A stretch of 64,000 nt of DNA, taken from positions 186,001 through 250,000 of the forward strand of contig NZ_ANMO01000216.1 in the NCBI RefSeq assembly GCF_000338295.1, read 5' to 3'. The position numbers and the translations under genes are program-made. Every line of letters begins with the position of its first letter. Within the stretch, counting starts at the first letter, position 1. This document shows positions 29,503 to 40,500 of this stretch, one piece after another. The stretch is from Rhodopirellula europaea 6C. GTDB taxonomy: Bacteria > Planctomycetota > Planctomycetia > Pirellulales > Pirellulaceae. Under the pieces are notes generated by a model. The model made no database searches. It saw nothing but the letters and a program-made list of their open reading frames with translations, and was not told the DNA's origin.

Positions 29503-30771
29503 ATGGCGACTGATATCAACGCACCGGTCGACAACAGCGACCCGCCAGCGGCCTCCGGGTATCCGGGCGGCGGATACGCGGTATCGACTGACAACTCAAG
29601 CCGACGCAAATTATACAGCCGGTTGTTCTATCTGCTCTGCGTTTTGATCTCCGGTCTTAGCGTTGTGGTTTTGGGAGTCCTTTTGGTCTCCATCGGGTGG
29701 CAAGGCCATTCGCGATTGACCTGGGATTTGCTTCAGAACTCACACAGTGAACTCAATCCAGAATCGTCTGGCATGTGGCCATCGATCATTGGGTCTGTCT
29801 TCATCTGTGGCATTTGCGCTGCGTCCGCCCTGCCGCTGGGAATTGGCACCGCGATTTTCTTGGAAGAGTTCAAGCCGGCCAGTAAACCGCTGCGAATGCT
29901 GCACAGCTTCATTCAATTGAATATTTCCAACCTCGCCGGCGTTCCATCCATCGTTTATGGATTGCTTGGCTTGAGTTTGTTTGTCTTCATGTTCAATGTC
30001 TTCGGTCGGATTCAGGTCAATGAATCCAGCGGGACTGAATTGTTCGGTGTCAGCCACTACTACCAGGTTCTCTCGCTTGCGGGGGGCGGACACACGGTTC
30101 TGATTCCCCAGGAAGATGAGTCACAAAAGACCATTAAGATTGATGAGCCGACTCAAGCGGTTTCTCGTGACGGAGAGACGTTTGAGTTGGCAATTTGGGA
30201 TCCCGCATCGGGCCAGCCCAAACCGAGTGACCCTGAGGTTCGGAAGCGAACCGTTCGGAAAGGCCAAGGCGGTGGCGCTTATTCCGAAACGGAGTGGTAC
30301 TACCTGAGGTTGCCGTTTGGCAAAAGCTTCCTGGCGGCGGGTTTGACGCTCTCACTGGTTATTTTGCCTATTGTGATCATCGCATCCCAGGAAGCTCTTC
30401 GCGGAGTCGCCCCCAGTTTGCGGGAAGCCTCGTTTGGATTGGGATCGACCAAGTGGCAAACTGTTCGGCATGTTTCGCTACCGGCGGCCATGCCGGGTAT
30501 CATGACGGGTGCCATTTTGGCGATGGGCCGCGCGATTGGTGAAGCGGCACCAATCTTGGTGGTGCTCGGTGCCGCAGTGGCAAAGAATTCCGGGCCCCAG
30601 AATTTGATGGATAATGTGGTTACGATGCCGGTGTTGATTTTTAATTGGGCCGGCCGTCAACAAGCTGCTTATCAAGAACTCGCTGCAGCGGCGATTATCG
30701 TCTTGCTCGCCGTGTTGTTGCTGATGAACTCAGCAGCGATTTACCTTCGACAAAAAATGCGGGTGGGATAA
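29503..30771 (+). CDS. pstA: Phosphate ABC transporter permease PstA with large insertion
   Basis: A 422-residue permease, against roughly 280-300 residues usual for PstA. Residues 1-35 form a hydrophilic Pro/Gly/Ser tail; TM1 is ~37-63. The permease core SIIGSVFICGICAASALPLGIGTAIFLEEF (~94-123), NLAGVPSIVYGLLGLSLFVFMF (143-164) and the EAA loop LREASFGLGSTKWQTVRHVSLPAAMPGIMTGAILAMGRAIGEAAPILVVLGAA are intact. Between the TM helices ending at ~168 and restarting at ~273 lies an insertion of about 100 polar residues (QVNESSGTELFGVSHYYQVL ... SETEWYYLRLPFGKS), predicted by topology to be extracytoplasmic. It precedes pstB by 9 bp. Confidence 0.94.
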   Translation: MATDINAPVDNSDPPAASGYPGGGYAVSTDNSSRRKLYSRLFYLLCVLISGLSVVVLGVLLVSIGWQGHSRLTWDLLQNSHSELNPESSGMWPSIIGSVFICGICAASALPLGIGTAIFLEEFKPASKPLRMLHSFIQLNISNLAGVPSIVYGLLGLSLFVFMFNVFGRIQVNESSGTELFGVSHYYQVLSLAGGGHTVLIPQEDESQKTIKIDEPTQAVSRDGETFELAIWDPASGQPKPSDPEVRKRTVRKGQGGGAYSETEWYYLRLPFGKSFLAAGLTLSLVILPIVIIASQEALRGVAPSLREASFGLGSTKWQTVRHVSLPAAMPGIMTGAILAMGRAIGEAAPILVVLGAAVAKNSGPQNLMDNVVTMPVLIFNWAGRQQAAYQELAAAAIIVLLAVLLLMNSAAIYLRQKMRVG

Positions 30772-30780
30772 AACGGTCCA

Positions 30781-31629
30781 ATGAAAGCTCTAAACGCGAA
30801 TATCTCCACGATGTCTGAAGTCTCTCGATCGGCGACTCCCCAATCGGATTCACCCGCGCAAGCGGAGGTGACGCCGGAAGTCTGCATTCGCATTGCAAAT
30901 TTTAACGCCTGGTACGGGTCGTTTCAGGCGATTCACAACCTTTCTCTCGACGTGCCTCGCAATCAGGTGACCGCCTTCATCGGTCCCAGCGGTTGTGGCA
31001 AGAGCACGTTGTTGCGATGGATCAATCGAATGAACGACATCGTTCCCTCGGCGAATAGTCGTGGGACTCTGATGATTGATGAGTTGGATGTGCTGGCACA
31101 AACGACTGACGTTGTGAACCTTCGTCGTCGCGTCGGGATGGTGTTTCAAAAGCCCAACCCGTTTCCGAAATCCATTTACGACAACGTTGCGTTCGGCCCC
31201 AAGCTGCACCTTTATCTCAGTCGTGCTGAGCTGGATGAGTTGGTTGAATGGTCGCTTCGCAAAGCGGCGGTTTGGGATGAAGTGAAAGACCGGCTTCACG
31301 CACCCGCACTGGGATTGTCCGGTGGTCAACAACAGCGGTTGTGTATCGCTCGTGCGATCGCGGTTGGTCCGGAAGTTCTCTTGATGGACGAGCCGTGTAG
31401 CGCACTGGATCCCGCCAGCACGTTGGCGATCGAAGACTTGATCTATGAGTTGCGAGAGCAGTACACGATCGTGATGGTGACCCACAACATGCAGCAAGCA
31501 AGCCGCTGCAGCGACCGGACGGCTTTCTTTTTTGAAGGAAAGTTGGTCGAATCGGGGCCCACGCAGGATGTCTTCACCAAGCCCCAGGAAAAGCGAACCG
31601 ACGACTATGTTCGCGGGCGCTTCGGTTGA
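30781..31629 (+). CDS. pstB: Phosphate ABC transporter ATP-binding protein PstB
   Basis: A 282-residue ABC ATPase that powers phosphate import. [26 protein letters not shown] begins the nucleotide-binding domain; Walker [10 protein letters not shown], PstB-type [26 protein letters not shown]-loop [23 protein letters not shown] (diagnostic for PstB), signature [15 protein letters not shown], Walker [14 protein letters not shown] and H-loop [22 protein letters not shown], ending with the family tail [17 protein letters not shown]. The first ~35 residues are non-conserved; a second ATG at 30811 (MSEVSRSA) is an alternative start. It is tightly spaced after pstA. Confidence 0.97.
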   Translation: MKALNANISTMSEVSRSATPQSDSPAQAEVTPEVCIRIANFNAWYGSFQAIHNLSLDVPRNQVTAFIGPSGCGKSTLLRWINRMNDIVPSANSRGTLMIDELDVLAQTTDVVNLRRRVGMVFQKPNPFPKSIYDNVAFGPKLHLYLSRAELDELVEWSLRKAAVWDEVKDRLHAPALGLSGGQQQRLCIARAIAVGPEVLLMDEPCSALDPASTLAIEDLIYELREQYTIVMVTHNMQQASRCSDRTAFFFEGKLVESGPTQDVFTKPQEKRTDDYVRGRFG

Positions 31630-31717
31630 TCCGCCTCACGTCCTGTGGCAGACCATCACCAATCATTCATAGCCCTCGGCCGATCATGTCCGCCGAGCGG
31701 CAGCTTTGGAATCACGC

Positions 31718-32395
31718 ATGAGCAAGCATCTTCACCGAGCCGTTCAGGATCTCCGCACCGACTTGGTGGAGCAATTTGGCGTCGTTGAGCAAATGATCAA
31801 TATGTCAGTGCGGGCGCTTGTTGAACGCCGTCCCGACATGGCCGTTCAAGTGATCGAAACCGACGACAAGGTGGATGCGAAAGACATCCTGATTGAAGAA
31901 GAGTGCTTGAAGCTATTGGCACTCTATCAGCCCGTCGCGATTGATCTTCGCTGGATGGTGTCCGCGATCAAGCTCAATGGTGATTTGGAACGCATGGCCG
32001 ATCTGGCTTGCAACATCGCAGAACGGAGCAAGTCATTGGATTTGTTTCCGCTGTTCAAAGTGCCGGACGACATCAACCAAATGGTGACAATCACTTTGGA
32101 AATGGTTCGTTCCGCGCTGGATTCCTTCATCGAGCAAGATGCGGAGCTCGCTCGCGAAGTGATTTCTCGCGACGACGAGGTGGATCGTTTGAATGTTGAG
32201 TTGATCGAAGAACTGCAATCGATGATGAAAACCGACACGGACTGGATTGAGCCCGCTGTTCATTGCTTCAGTGCCACTCGCCACATCGAGCGAATTGCCG
32301 ACATGGCCACCAACGTCGCGGAGGAAACCATTTACATGGTCAGCGGCGACATCGTCCGGCACAAACACCACTTGGAAGAAGGCAAAGCTCACTGA
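31718..32395 (+). CDS. phoU: Phosphate signalling regulator PhoU
   Basis: A 225-residue all-helical protein that modulates PstSCAB and the PhoR/PhoB two-component system. Two PhoU repeats are visible: LRTDLVEQFGVVEQMINMSVRALVERRPDMAVQVIETDDKVDAKDILIEEECLKLLALYQPVAIDLRWMVSAIKLNGDLERMADLACNIA in the first half (metal-binding E/D-x-x-x-D type) and the repeat with DSFIEQDAELAREVISRDDEVDRLN ... ATRHIERIADMATNVAEETIYMV in the second. ATG 31718 is preferred over a TTG 12 bases upstream. It lies 88 bp after pstB on the same strand and completes the pst operon. No phoR/phoB genes are in the window. Confidence 0.95.
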   Translation: MSKHLHRAVQDLRTDLVEQFGVVEQMINMSVRALVERRPDMAVQVIETDDKVDAKDILIEEECLKLLALYQPVAIDLRWMVSAIKLNGDLERMADLACNIAERSKSLDLFPLFKVPDDINQMVTITLEMVRSALDSFIEQDAELAREVISRDDEVDRLNVELIEELQSMMKTDTDWIEPAVHCFSATRHIERIADMATNVAEETIYMVSGDIVRHKHHLEEGKAH

Positions 32396-32739
32396 GCCTC
32401 GCTCGCCGCTTCGCAGGCTTGCTCGTGGTGAGGCGAGTGACGTTGATTTGGTCGATGCGAATCCAGTTCTCGCTTTGAATTCCAGGGTGTCGATACATGC
32501 CGACTTTCAAATAACGCCGAAAAGCGTTGTTCATGTTGCGGCTGTCATCGCAATGGTGCTTCAGGAATGTTCACCAGGGAAAACTCGATGATGTCTCGGC
32601 ACGAGCGACCTGTCGAAGCTTCATCGGACTTTCGATGTCCGGATTGAACCGTACGAAGGTTGGGGGTGGTGGTCCGATCCGTGCTTCGGGGCGGTTGGGT
32701 GACTGGGCTCGGATCGTCATGAGGTATGGTTTGTCCACG
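32396..32739. other. Convergent intergenic region after phoU
   Basis: About 340 bases before the thiC terminator. Open frames here overlap phoU out of frame or have no protein-like composition. A weak long-loop pairing of ctcgcc and ggcgag near 32405-32445 lacks a T-run. Nothing else recognised. Confidence 0.4.
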
Positions 32740-32777
32740 AAAAAAGCCTCGGGACTGCGAGGCAATTCCGAGGCTTT
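32740..32777 (-). terminator. Rho-independent terminator of thiC
   Basis: Read on the minus strand, AAGCCTCGG pairs perfectly with CCGAGGCTT (9 bp, arms 32768-32776 and 32744-32752, 15-base loop) followed by a run of T's. It begins about 35 bases after the thiC stop codon. Confidence 0.88.
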
Positions 32778-32809
32778 GGATTGTTTCTGCGTGTGGTTCG
32801 CAGGGCGGA

Positions 32810-34180
<1,371 letters not shown>

Positions 34181-34258
34181 TTATACGTCAGCACCGGTGC
34201 ATCGAGTAGGCCGCAAAAAGCCGACTCGGGCAGGTTAAGCCAACGATTTGGAAGACAG

Positions 34259-35374
34259 TTAGCCGACGATGCCACGTTCAATTTCGCGGCCCACTTGATC
34301 CCAGGACATGTCAGCGGCTTCCTCGGGAACACTGCCGGAAAGCTGCAGCAGCCAGGTGAGGGCGTGAACGCGTTCAGCAATCACTCCGGGATCCAGTCCA
34401 CCGGGAATGTCTCGTCCCGCTGCTCCTTCAACCGCGAGTTTCCACCACAAGCAAACATGCAAATCAGCAGCTTGAAGTAGCTCTTCCATTGGCCGCAGGA
34501 TGGCGTGTTTGATCAGGTCTTCGTGCGGTAGCGACAGGATCAAGCGAAGCACGCTGGCAAGGTCACAGCGTTCATCGGGCCAATCGAGGTCCGGTTGCAT
34601 TTGCAAGGCCCACTGCAGTGTGTGCAGCGACTCGTAACGCCATGCGGCGGTGTCGACCATTTCAGCAGGAGGCGAAACGAGGTCGAAGAAATCTTTCTCG
34701 GCGGGTGTTAGCGCTTCTGCGGCCAACGGGGATCGCTCGCGGACCCGGTCCAAGTCGAGCGTTTGGTTGTTGGCCATCGCTTCGGCTCGAGCCGCAACCG
34801 CAAACAGTCCCAGCATTCGCTTGGCCGCGATCGCAGGTGCAAAGGTTTCGGTTTCGCTGCTGCTGGGCAGAGGAGCGGTGCCGTCGACTGGGTCGAGATT
34901 GCGGTTTCGCAGGACGGTTTCTGACTCGAGGCGTCGCTGTCGGGATTCCGGAAGAAAAGGAATCTGCGCTTCGGCATCGAAATTCCCAGGGCCGTGCAAT
35001 TGTCGCCCGGCAGGATCGTTCAGCGTCGCTGGTTTGCCGATGCTTTCGGGGGTCCACCAAAGAGCATTGGCAGTCCAGGCCCAATCTTGCCAGTTGGACG
35101 CGGGAAAGCTCGCCTGCGAATTTTCGGGCGATTCCAGGCGAAAGACGTGCCGGGTGCGTTGCAGGTGACGCTGCAGGAGTGCCGCCAGCGGATTGGGAGA
35201 TTGATTCGGGGAATCAATCTGTTCCCAGCATTCTTCCAGCAGGTCTTCGGTTGCCTCGGGGGCAAGTTCAGTCACGTTCCAATCCGACTCAATCTCAGCA
35301 GGGTTCGCGGGAAGGCGAACCGTCGAAATGGCGAAATGGACCGAAGCAGATGAAGGCTCGGACGGATTGCCCAT
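34259..35374 (-). CDS. DUF4272 domain protein
   Basis: A 371-residue product. The C-terminal ~150 residues match the DUF4272 pattern as I recall it: EALTPAEKDFFD, WRYESLHTLQWALQMQPDLDWPDERCDLASVL, KHAILRPMEELLQAADLHVCLWWKLAVEG, VIAERVHALTWLLQL and a final MSWDQVGREIERGIVG. The N-terminal half is polar and unassigned (HFAISTVRLPANPAEIESDW). The ATG at 35374 follows the stop of the upstream gene by 5 bases, so the two are probably translationally coupled; a start at 35410 would overlap that gene. Upstream of thiC by 123 bp on the same strand. Function of DUF4272 is unknown. Confidence 0.82.
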   Translation of the reverse strand: MGNPSEPSSASVHFAISTVRLPANPAEIESDWNVTELAPEATEDLLEECWEQIDSPNQSPNPLAALLQRHLQRTRHVFRLESPENSQASFPASNWQDWAWTANALWWTPESIGKPATLNDPAGRQLHGPGNFDAEAQIPFLPESRQRRLESETVLRNRNLDPVDGTAPLPSSSETETFAPAIAAKRMLGLFAVAARAEAMANNQTLDLDRVRERSPLAAEALTPAEKDFFDLVSPPAEMVDTAAWRYESLHTLQWALQMQPDLDWPDERCDLASVLRLILSLPHEDLIKHAILRPMEELLQAADLHVCLWWKLAVEGAAGRDIPGGLDPGVIAERVHALTWLLQLSGSVPEEAADMSWDQVGREIERGIVG

Positions 35375-35379
35375 CGGGC

Positions 35380-35823
35380 TCAGCCGAGGCCCCACTTTTC
35401 TTGGAACCAAGCCACGCGGTCAGCACGACGCGGGCTGTAGTTTGCGGTCGGTTTGAACTTTTCTCGTTTCAAGAAGCTGATCATCGCCGCGGCGGGCACA
35501 TAAGCGTGCTGGGTGATCGCATCGGTCGTTTCGCTGTCGGCTTTCCAGTTGTACAGGATCGCTTTGTCGCGTTCGAACCATTCGTCGAGGTAAGCCGCAT
35601 CGGTCGAGCTGCAGACAACGTGCTCGTAGTCCTTTTTGCAAAGGAAACCAAGCATTCGTCCCGCCATGTCGCGAGTCCGGGCGGTATCGCCGTCACAGGT
35701 GGCCGAAGCAACATTCCAAACCGACGCGAAGCCATGCTCGTCGGTATCGTCTTTGTTGTAGCGCAGAACGATTTCGACGGGGGTTTCTTCTTGGGGCGTA
35801 TCTTCGGTTTGCTCGGTAGCCAT
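35380..35823 (-). CDS. Conserved-looking cytosolic protein, unknown function
   Basis: A 147-residue soluble protein with an acidic Glu/Thr-rich first 16 residues and then a mixed alpha/beta domain (VEIVLRYNKDDTDEHGFASVWNV, DMAGRMLGFLCKKDYEHVVCSST, YLDEWFERDKAILYNWKADSETT, AYVPAAAMISFLKREKF). No known domain or catalytic motif recognised. No signal or TM. It is the first gene of a minus-strand pair with the DUF4272 gene (5-bp spacing). Confidence 0.75.
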   Translation of the reverse strand: MATEQTEDTPQEETPVEIVLRYNKDDTDEHGFASVWNVASATCDGDTARTRDMAGRMLGFLCKKDYEHVVCSSTDAAYLDEWFERDKAILYNWKADSETTDAITQHAYVPAAAMISFLKREKFKPTANYSPRRADRVAWFQEKWGLG

Positions 35824-35995
35824 AAAGCGTCAGGGCGCAGCTTGTGAGGGGTGAAAGGGAAGTCCCGTATTGAACACGAAAATGCCTAGAAAGAGAAGTC
35901 CCCGCCGCAGTGCTGCGTCAAATTCCGCTTGGAGAGCCCTGGTGAAAGTGGCATAATTGGAGGGTTCGCGGTGAATTTGCCGGCGACGCTTTCAC

Positions 35996-37480
35996 ATGGA
36001 TGGTGGCGAAATCAGGATGGTGACCAAACGCAAAGGACGTAAGAAGCGGCATTCACAGCCCGCTGACCTGTTGAATGAAATGGGTGGGGAGGTTGCCGAA
36101 ACTCCTGACGCGAATCCTGCGGAAGAGGCCAGCGACCGGGCGAATGACGCCACCCAGGTCGGTGAGGCCGTCGCCGGGTACGAGCTGGCGAGTGATTCCA
36201 GCGGCGAACCCGTTGCTGACAGTGCCGCGCGGCAACGTCCGTCAGGTCACCTCGATCATTGTCCTTCGGGTGTTCGTGTTCCGGTCCCCGCCATTTCCTC
36301 CCATCTGATCGAAGGCTTTGGACCTGATTCGCTGGACCCCTACGGTGGCCGTCCCGGTGACATGGTGGGTGCCAGTGATCGAAAGGGGCTGAGGTCGAAG
36401 GTCCGCACCCTATGCCCGCCGGTTCCGGGTATCTACGGAATGTTCGATCGGCATGGCGAGCTGATCTATGTTGGCAAGAGTCGGTCGTTGCGACACCGAT
36501 TGCTGAGTTACTTCGGTGAGGCCGCACGCAAAGAAAAGGGCGGTCGTATCATCGAGAACTCGAGAGCCATCCAGTGGGAAACCCAGCCCAGCGATTTCGC
36601 CGCTCAATTGCGAGAGCTGCAATTGATTCGACGTTGGACACCGCGGTTCAATGTTCAGGGCGTTCCTCATCGGCATCGTCCGGTCTATTTGTGCTTGGGA
36701 CGAAAGCCAGCAGAAACGTTCTTCCTGGCCAGTTCACCGCCGGCAACCGATTGCGTTGCCATCGAAGGACCATTCTATGGTGCCGAAAGAATGCGATCGG
36801 TGGTGGACGCGCTGAACAAGACGTTCCAGCTTCGTGACTGCAGTCAGCAAACTGTCTTTCAGTACCAGGACCAGTTGTCGCTCTTTGAGTTGAGTCCGCG
36901 ACCCGGATGTCTTCGTCTTGAAATTGGCACTTGCCTGGGCCCATGTGCGGCAGCGTGTTCTCGAGACGAATACGTTCAACGAGTGAACGCTGCGCAAAGT
37001 TTTTTGGACGGATTCAACGACGAGCCCTTGGTCGCCGTCCGCGAATTGATGGAATCTGCTTCGGCGAACCAGCAATACGAATTGGCGTCGCGAGCCCGAG
37101 ACACGCTGAAGTCACTGCAATACGCTTCACGCAAATTAGGTCACTTGGCCGATGCGCGACGTGATTTTTCGTTTGTGTATGCCGCGACGGGATACGACGC
37201 GTGTTCAATTTGGTATTTGGTTCGAAGTGGTGAGATCATTGATGTCGCTTCTGCTCCCAAGGACCGGGACCAATACCAGCTTCTACGGCCGACGCTAAAG
37301 AAGTGGCAGTCCTTGCTTGTGTCGCGGCATCAACGTGTGCGAGTCGATCAGCCGCACAGTGTGGCCGTCGTCGCATCTTGGTTCCGCAAGCATCGCGGTG
37401 AACTGAAGCAAACGTTTCAGCCGGAAGGTGCCGGCAGACGCTACCACCGACTATCGCACCATCGCGCGGATGCGCTGTGA
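35996..37480 (+). CDS. Short UvrC-like GIY-YIG nuclease
   Basis: A 494-residue protein with the N-terminal half of excinuclease UvrC. Residues 1-110 are polar and poorly conserved, beginning with a very basic stretch (TKRKGRKKRHS). The GIY-YIG domain starts at ~142: VPGIYGMFDRHGELIYVGKSRSLRHRLLSYF, with the catalytic Tyr/Arg/Glu-type residues, then LRELQLIRRWTPRFNV. A UvrC-type Cys cluster follows (CLRLEIGTCLGPCAAACS) and a UVR/UvrB-binding motif (EPLVAVRELMESASANQQYELASRARDTLKSLQ). The C-terminal RNase H-like endonuclease and HhH domains of UvrC (normally to ~600 residues) are missing, so it resembles Cho-type 3' incision enzymes. A complete uvrC elsewhere would be expected. It converges on the M56 peptidase gene with a 21-bp gap. 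Confidence 0.88.
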   Translation: MDGGEIRMVTKRKGRKKRHSQPADLLNEMGGEVAETPDANPAEEASDRANDATQVGEAVAGYELASDSSGEPVADSAARQRPSGHLDHCPSGVRVPVPAISSHLIEGFGPDSLDPYGGRPGDMVGASDRKGLRSKVRTLCPPVPGIYGMFDRHGELIYVGKSRSLRHRLLSYFGEAARKEKGGRIIENSRAIQWETQPSDFAAQLRELQLIRRWTPRFNVQGVPHRHRPVYLCLGRKPAETFFLASSPPATDCVAIEGPFYGAERMRSVVDALNKTFQLRDCSQQTVFQYQDQLSLFELSPRPGCLRLEIGTCLGPCAAACSRDEYVQRVNAAQSFLDGFNDEPLVAVRELMESASANQQYELASRARDTLKSLQYASRKLGHLADARRDFSFVYAATGYDACSIWYLVRSGEIIDVASAPKDRDQYQLLRPTLKKWQSLLVSRHQRVRVDQPHSVAVVASWFRKHRGELKQTFQPEGAGRRYHRLSHHRADAL

Positions 37481-37501
37481 GCTGAGTCGTTGCTCTTTTG
37501 G

Positions 37502-40500
37502 TCAGTCTTCAAGACTCGATATCACCGATTGCATTTCGCTGGGTGAGATGCGTTTGCAGGAAGCTTCCATCATCTTTCTCAGGTGTTGTTTGCCTTCAAA
37601 TCCTGACACGGATCCAATGTTTCCCAGGGGACCTTTGCTGTCGATGATCCTGGTCCCGTCAGCGGAGAACATGGCGTGAAACGGGATGCCAACATGATTT
37701 CCATCGGTCAAGCGGTTCACGATTTCACTGTTATCTGAACTCGTACCCTGCTCCAGTTTCAGCATTACAAAGTCCTTGCTCAATACGTCGCTGTGGTCAT
37801 CCAGCCAGCGAGCGAATGTGAAGCATGGACCGCAGTAGCGTCCGCTCAATCGCACCCAAACTCGTCGGTCCGTTTTCTTTGCCACGGCGAACGCTTCGTT
37901 CCAAGCCTTTTCCATGTCGACATCCTCCAGGGCGTGTTGACTCAGGAATGCTGATGCTTGAGCGACGCTGCTCGGGGCACTGGCATCAAACGTTTCACGT
38001 CCGATTTCCGTTCCGGATTTATCGTAGGCGATCGCAGTGAGTTTGTTTTCACTAGGAACGGTCCAGTTCTGAGTCGCTGCGAAACGGGCGTCAGCGGGAT
38101 TGGGATGGTAAGTCAGCGTCATAAACTTCGCAGCGGAACGATTCTGTCGATAGTTCAAGAGGTGATCACCTATGAACTGATTCATTTCGGCATTGTCTTG
38201 CGAGAGAATGACCAACGGACGGTAGCCACCCAGTCGGCAGTCTCGCATTAGAGTTGACCAACGTAGGGCGATGGGTTTGCGGGGTGCTTTTGACTGGGTT
38301 GTGCTTTGAAGTCTTGAAACCAACGGCGGACGTTTTTCGCCGGGTTGCAGATAGACTTGGTCGAGCCGCCAGTCCTGGCCTTCGGCGTAGATCGTGGTGG
38401 TCACAAAACACGGCAGACCGGTGATGACATAGTTGCCATCGGCATCCGAAGTTGCGATCCGCTTCACAAGTCTTATTTGAGAGGGGAACGTGACCGCACC
38501 GAATGGATCAACTGTTTGAGAAGCGGTTGGGTCGCGTATGTTCCCGATCGCGGTGATCTTTTGACCGGCAATAGGAGATCCTTCTGAATTCGTCACGCGA
38601 CCGTGAAGGGGCTGCGTCGGGTACATCGTGACAACGATCGGTTGCGAGAGATCTTCGGCGATGATGACGCCTGCGAATCGCTCATCATCGGTGACGGCGC
38701 CAACTCCAAGTTTGGTTGCCGCTGTTGTGAAAGAAAATGTTGTGACGCCGTTGAGCCGGATCAATCGTTCGTCCCGAGTTTTGCCATCAAGGGCGCCGAT
38801 GGTCAGCTCGCAGTCGTTCAAGGAGGCATCAGCATTTTCTGCCAGCACCAGTTTTCCCGTCACCAATCTCGACTCGGCAACTTCTCGGTGAAGTTCAGCA
38901 AAGTTCTCGCCGTTTTCGGCGACATCGATGTTAGCTGAACTCCGCCAGTCTTTTTGTAGAACTGAGACTTCCACGGTGCCGGGAAGCACGAGCATTGTCG
39001 CGATTCCATCCTCGTCGGTGGTTGCCCAAGTGCTTCGCCCTGTGACACCCTTGCGGGATTCTCCATCTTCCATCCATTCGTACCGGTGCTTTTCTCGAAA
39101 AGACACGCTTGCGTTCGCGATAGGTGTCCGATCCTTGCCAGCGGTCAATTTGGCCTTTGCCACGACACCTTCTTGCAGGGTGAGTTCAGGTGCATTGACT
39201 TGCGAGGTTTCTGGATCGAACGCGAGCACGTCGGAATAGTCGCTGGCTAAGATCGAGTCGTTGACATGGACGCTGTACGTCGCTCCGGGAAGCACGTCAA
39301 TCCAAAAGTGTCCCTGGGAATCGGTGATCGCGAAAAGTTGCTCGCTATGACCTTCCGTTTCTGCCTGGAAAGTTCCGGCTTGTACATTGAAGCCGGCCAA
39401 GTTGATCTGATCACCCTTGAGACTTCCCATCACACGGTGACGCTTGACACGACGTTTGAGTGTGATGACCAGTGCGTCATCGACAGGAGTCGCTTCTTTC
39501 AGAATGAACCAATCTTGGCTGAGCAGTTCGGCGTAGCGATAGACCTCCGGCCAATCCGGGAAATATTTCAAAACGGCTTCACCATTTGAATCCGTCTTCA
39601 ATTCCCACTGATCGGTCGTGCCGATGTAGTTGACGTACGGTACTGGAGTTGCCAACTGCATTCGGAATTCAACGCCCTCGATGCCGGCGCCATCTTCGTC
39701 AACCATGCGGATGGTTTGGTCACGACACTTTGACAGTTCAACATAGTGAACCGGGGCATTGCGATCTCGAACGGGTTGGCGACTGAATTGATAGCCGCCG
39801 ACGCGATGGTCCGCGGTCCACGCCGTGATGGACGACAGCCTTTTGTTTTCGTAGAGATTGATTTTGGCCATCCCGTTGCGGTCGGTTTTCTCGCGAGCGG
39901 TTCGACCGAATGCGATTTGAACCTGCACATTGGCGTTTGGAACAGGCTGGTTCTTCTCGGTAACATGAATCTCGGTGAAGCCTGTCGGACGTTGTAGCTG
40001 CACGTTCATGCCGTTTTTGAGGAATTCACGGAGTTCACGGCGTCTGACATAGTAAAACGCACGTTCGTTGCTTGTGTCATCTCGGCGAACATCCACATTG
40101 AGGCTGTGCCAATTCAAACCTGAAGCCGGCAACCAAGTTTTGAAGGAATTGCCACTGATCGTTGGCTTGAGGCGTTTGTTGCCATGCACGAGTTGAAGCG
40201 ATATTTCGATTTGTGGATCGGGAACAGGGTTGCCTTGCGAATCAACCACCGTTCCACGCAAAAGGACCTCCGTCGAAGTCCCAGTGCCACGGGTTTGGAC
40301 TCCGAGTTCCTCAGTTTGTTCGGCGACTGTTGTTGGTTCATCCGCCATCGAACTAGGACGCAAGACAGAGACCGCACCGCTGATCATTGTGATGGTAACC
40401 AGCACGCCAATTGCAAGGGATCGGTTGACTGCGATGCGTGATCGTGTCGCATCCAGCAGTGAGACGATGCGTTGTTGCAAAGCGTTCGGGCGTGCCATTG

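Noticed and set aside
28428-29609. 393-residue open frame antisense to pstC and the start of pstA
   Set aside because: It is the complement of clearly coding permease sequence and has a Cys/His/Asp-rich composition without domain pattern.
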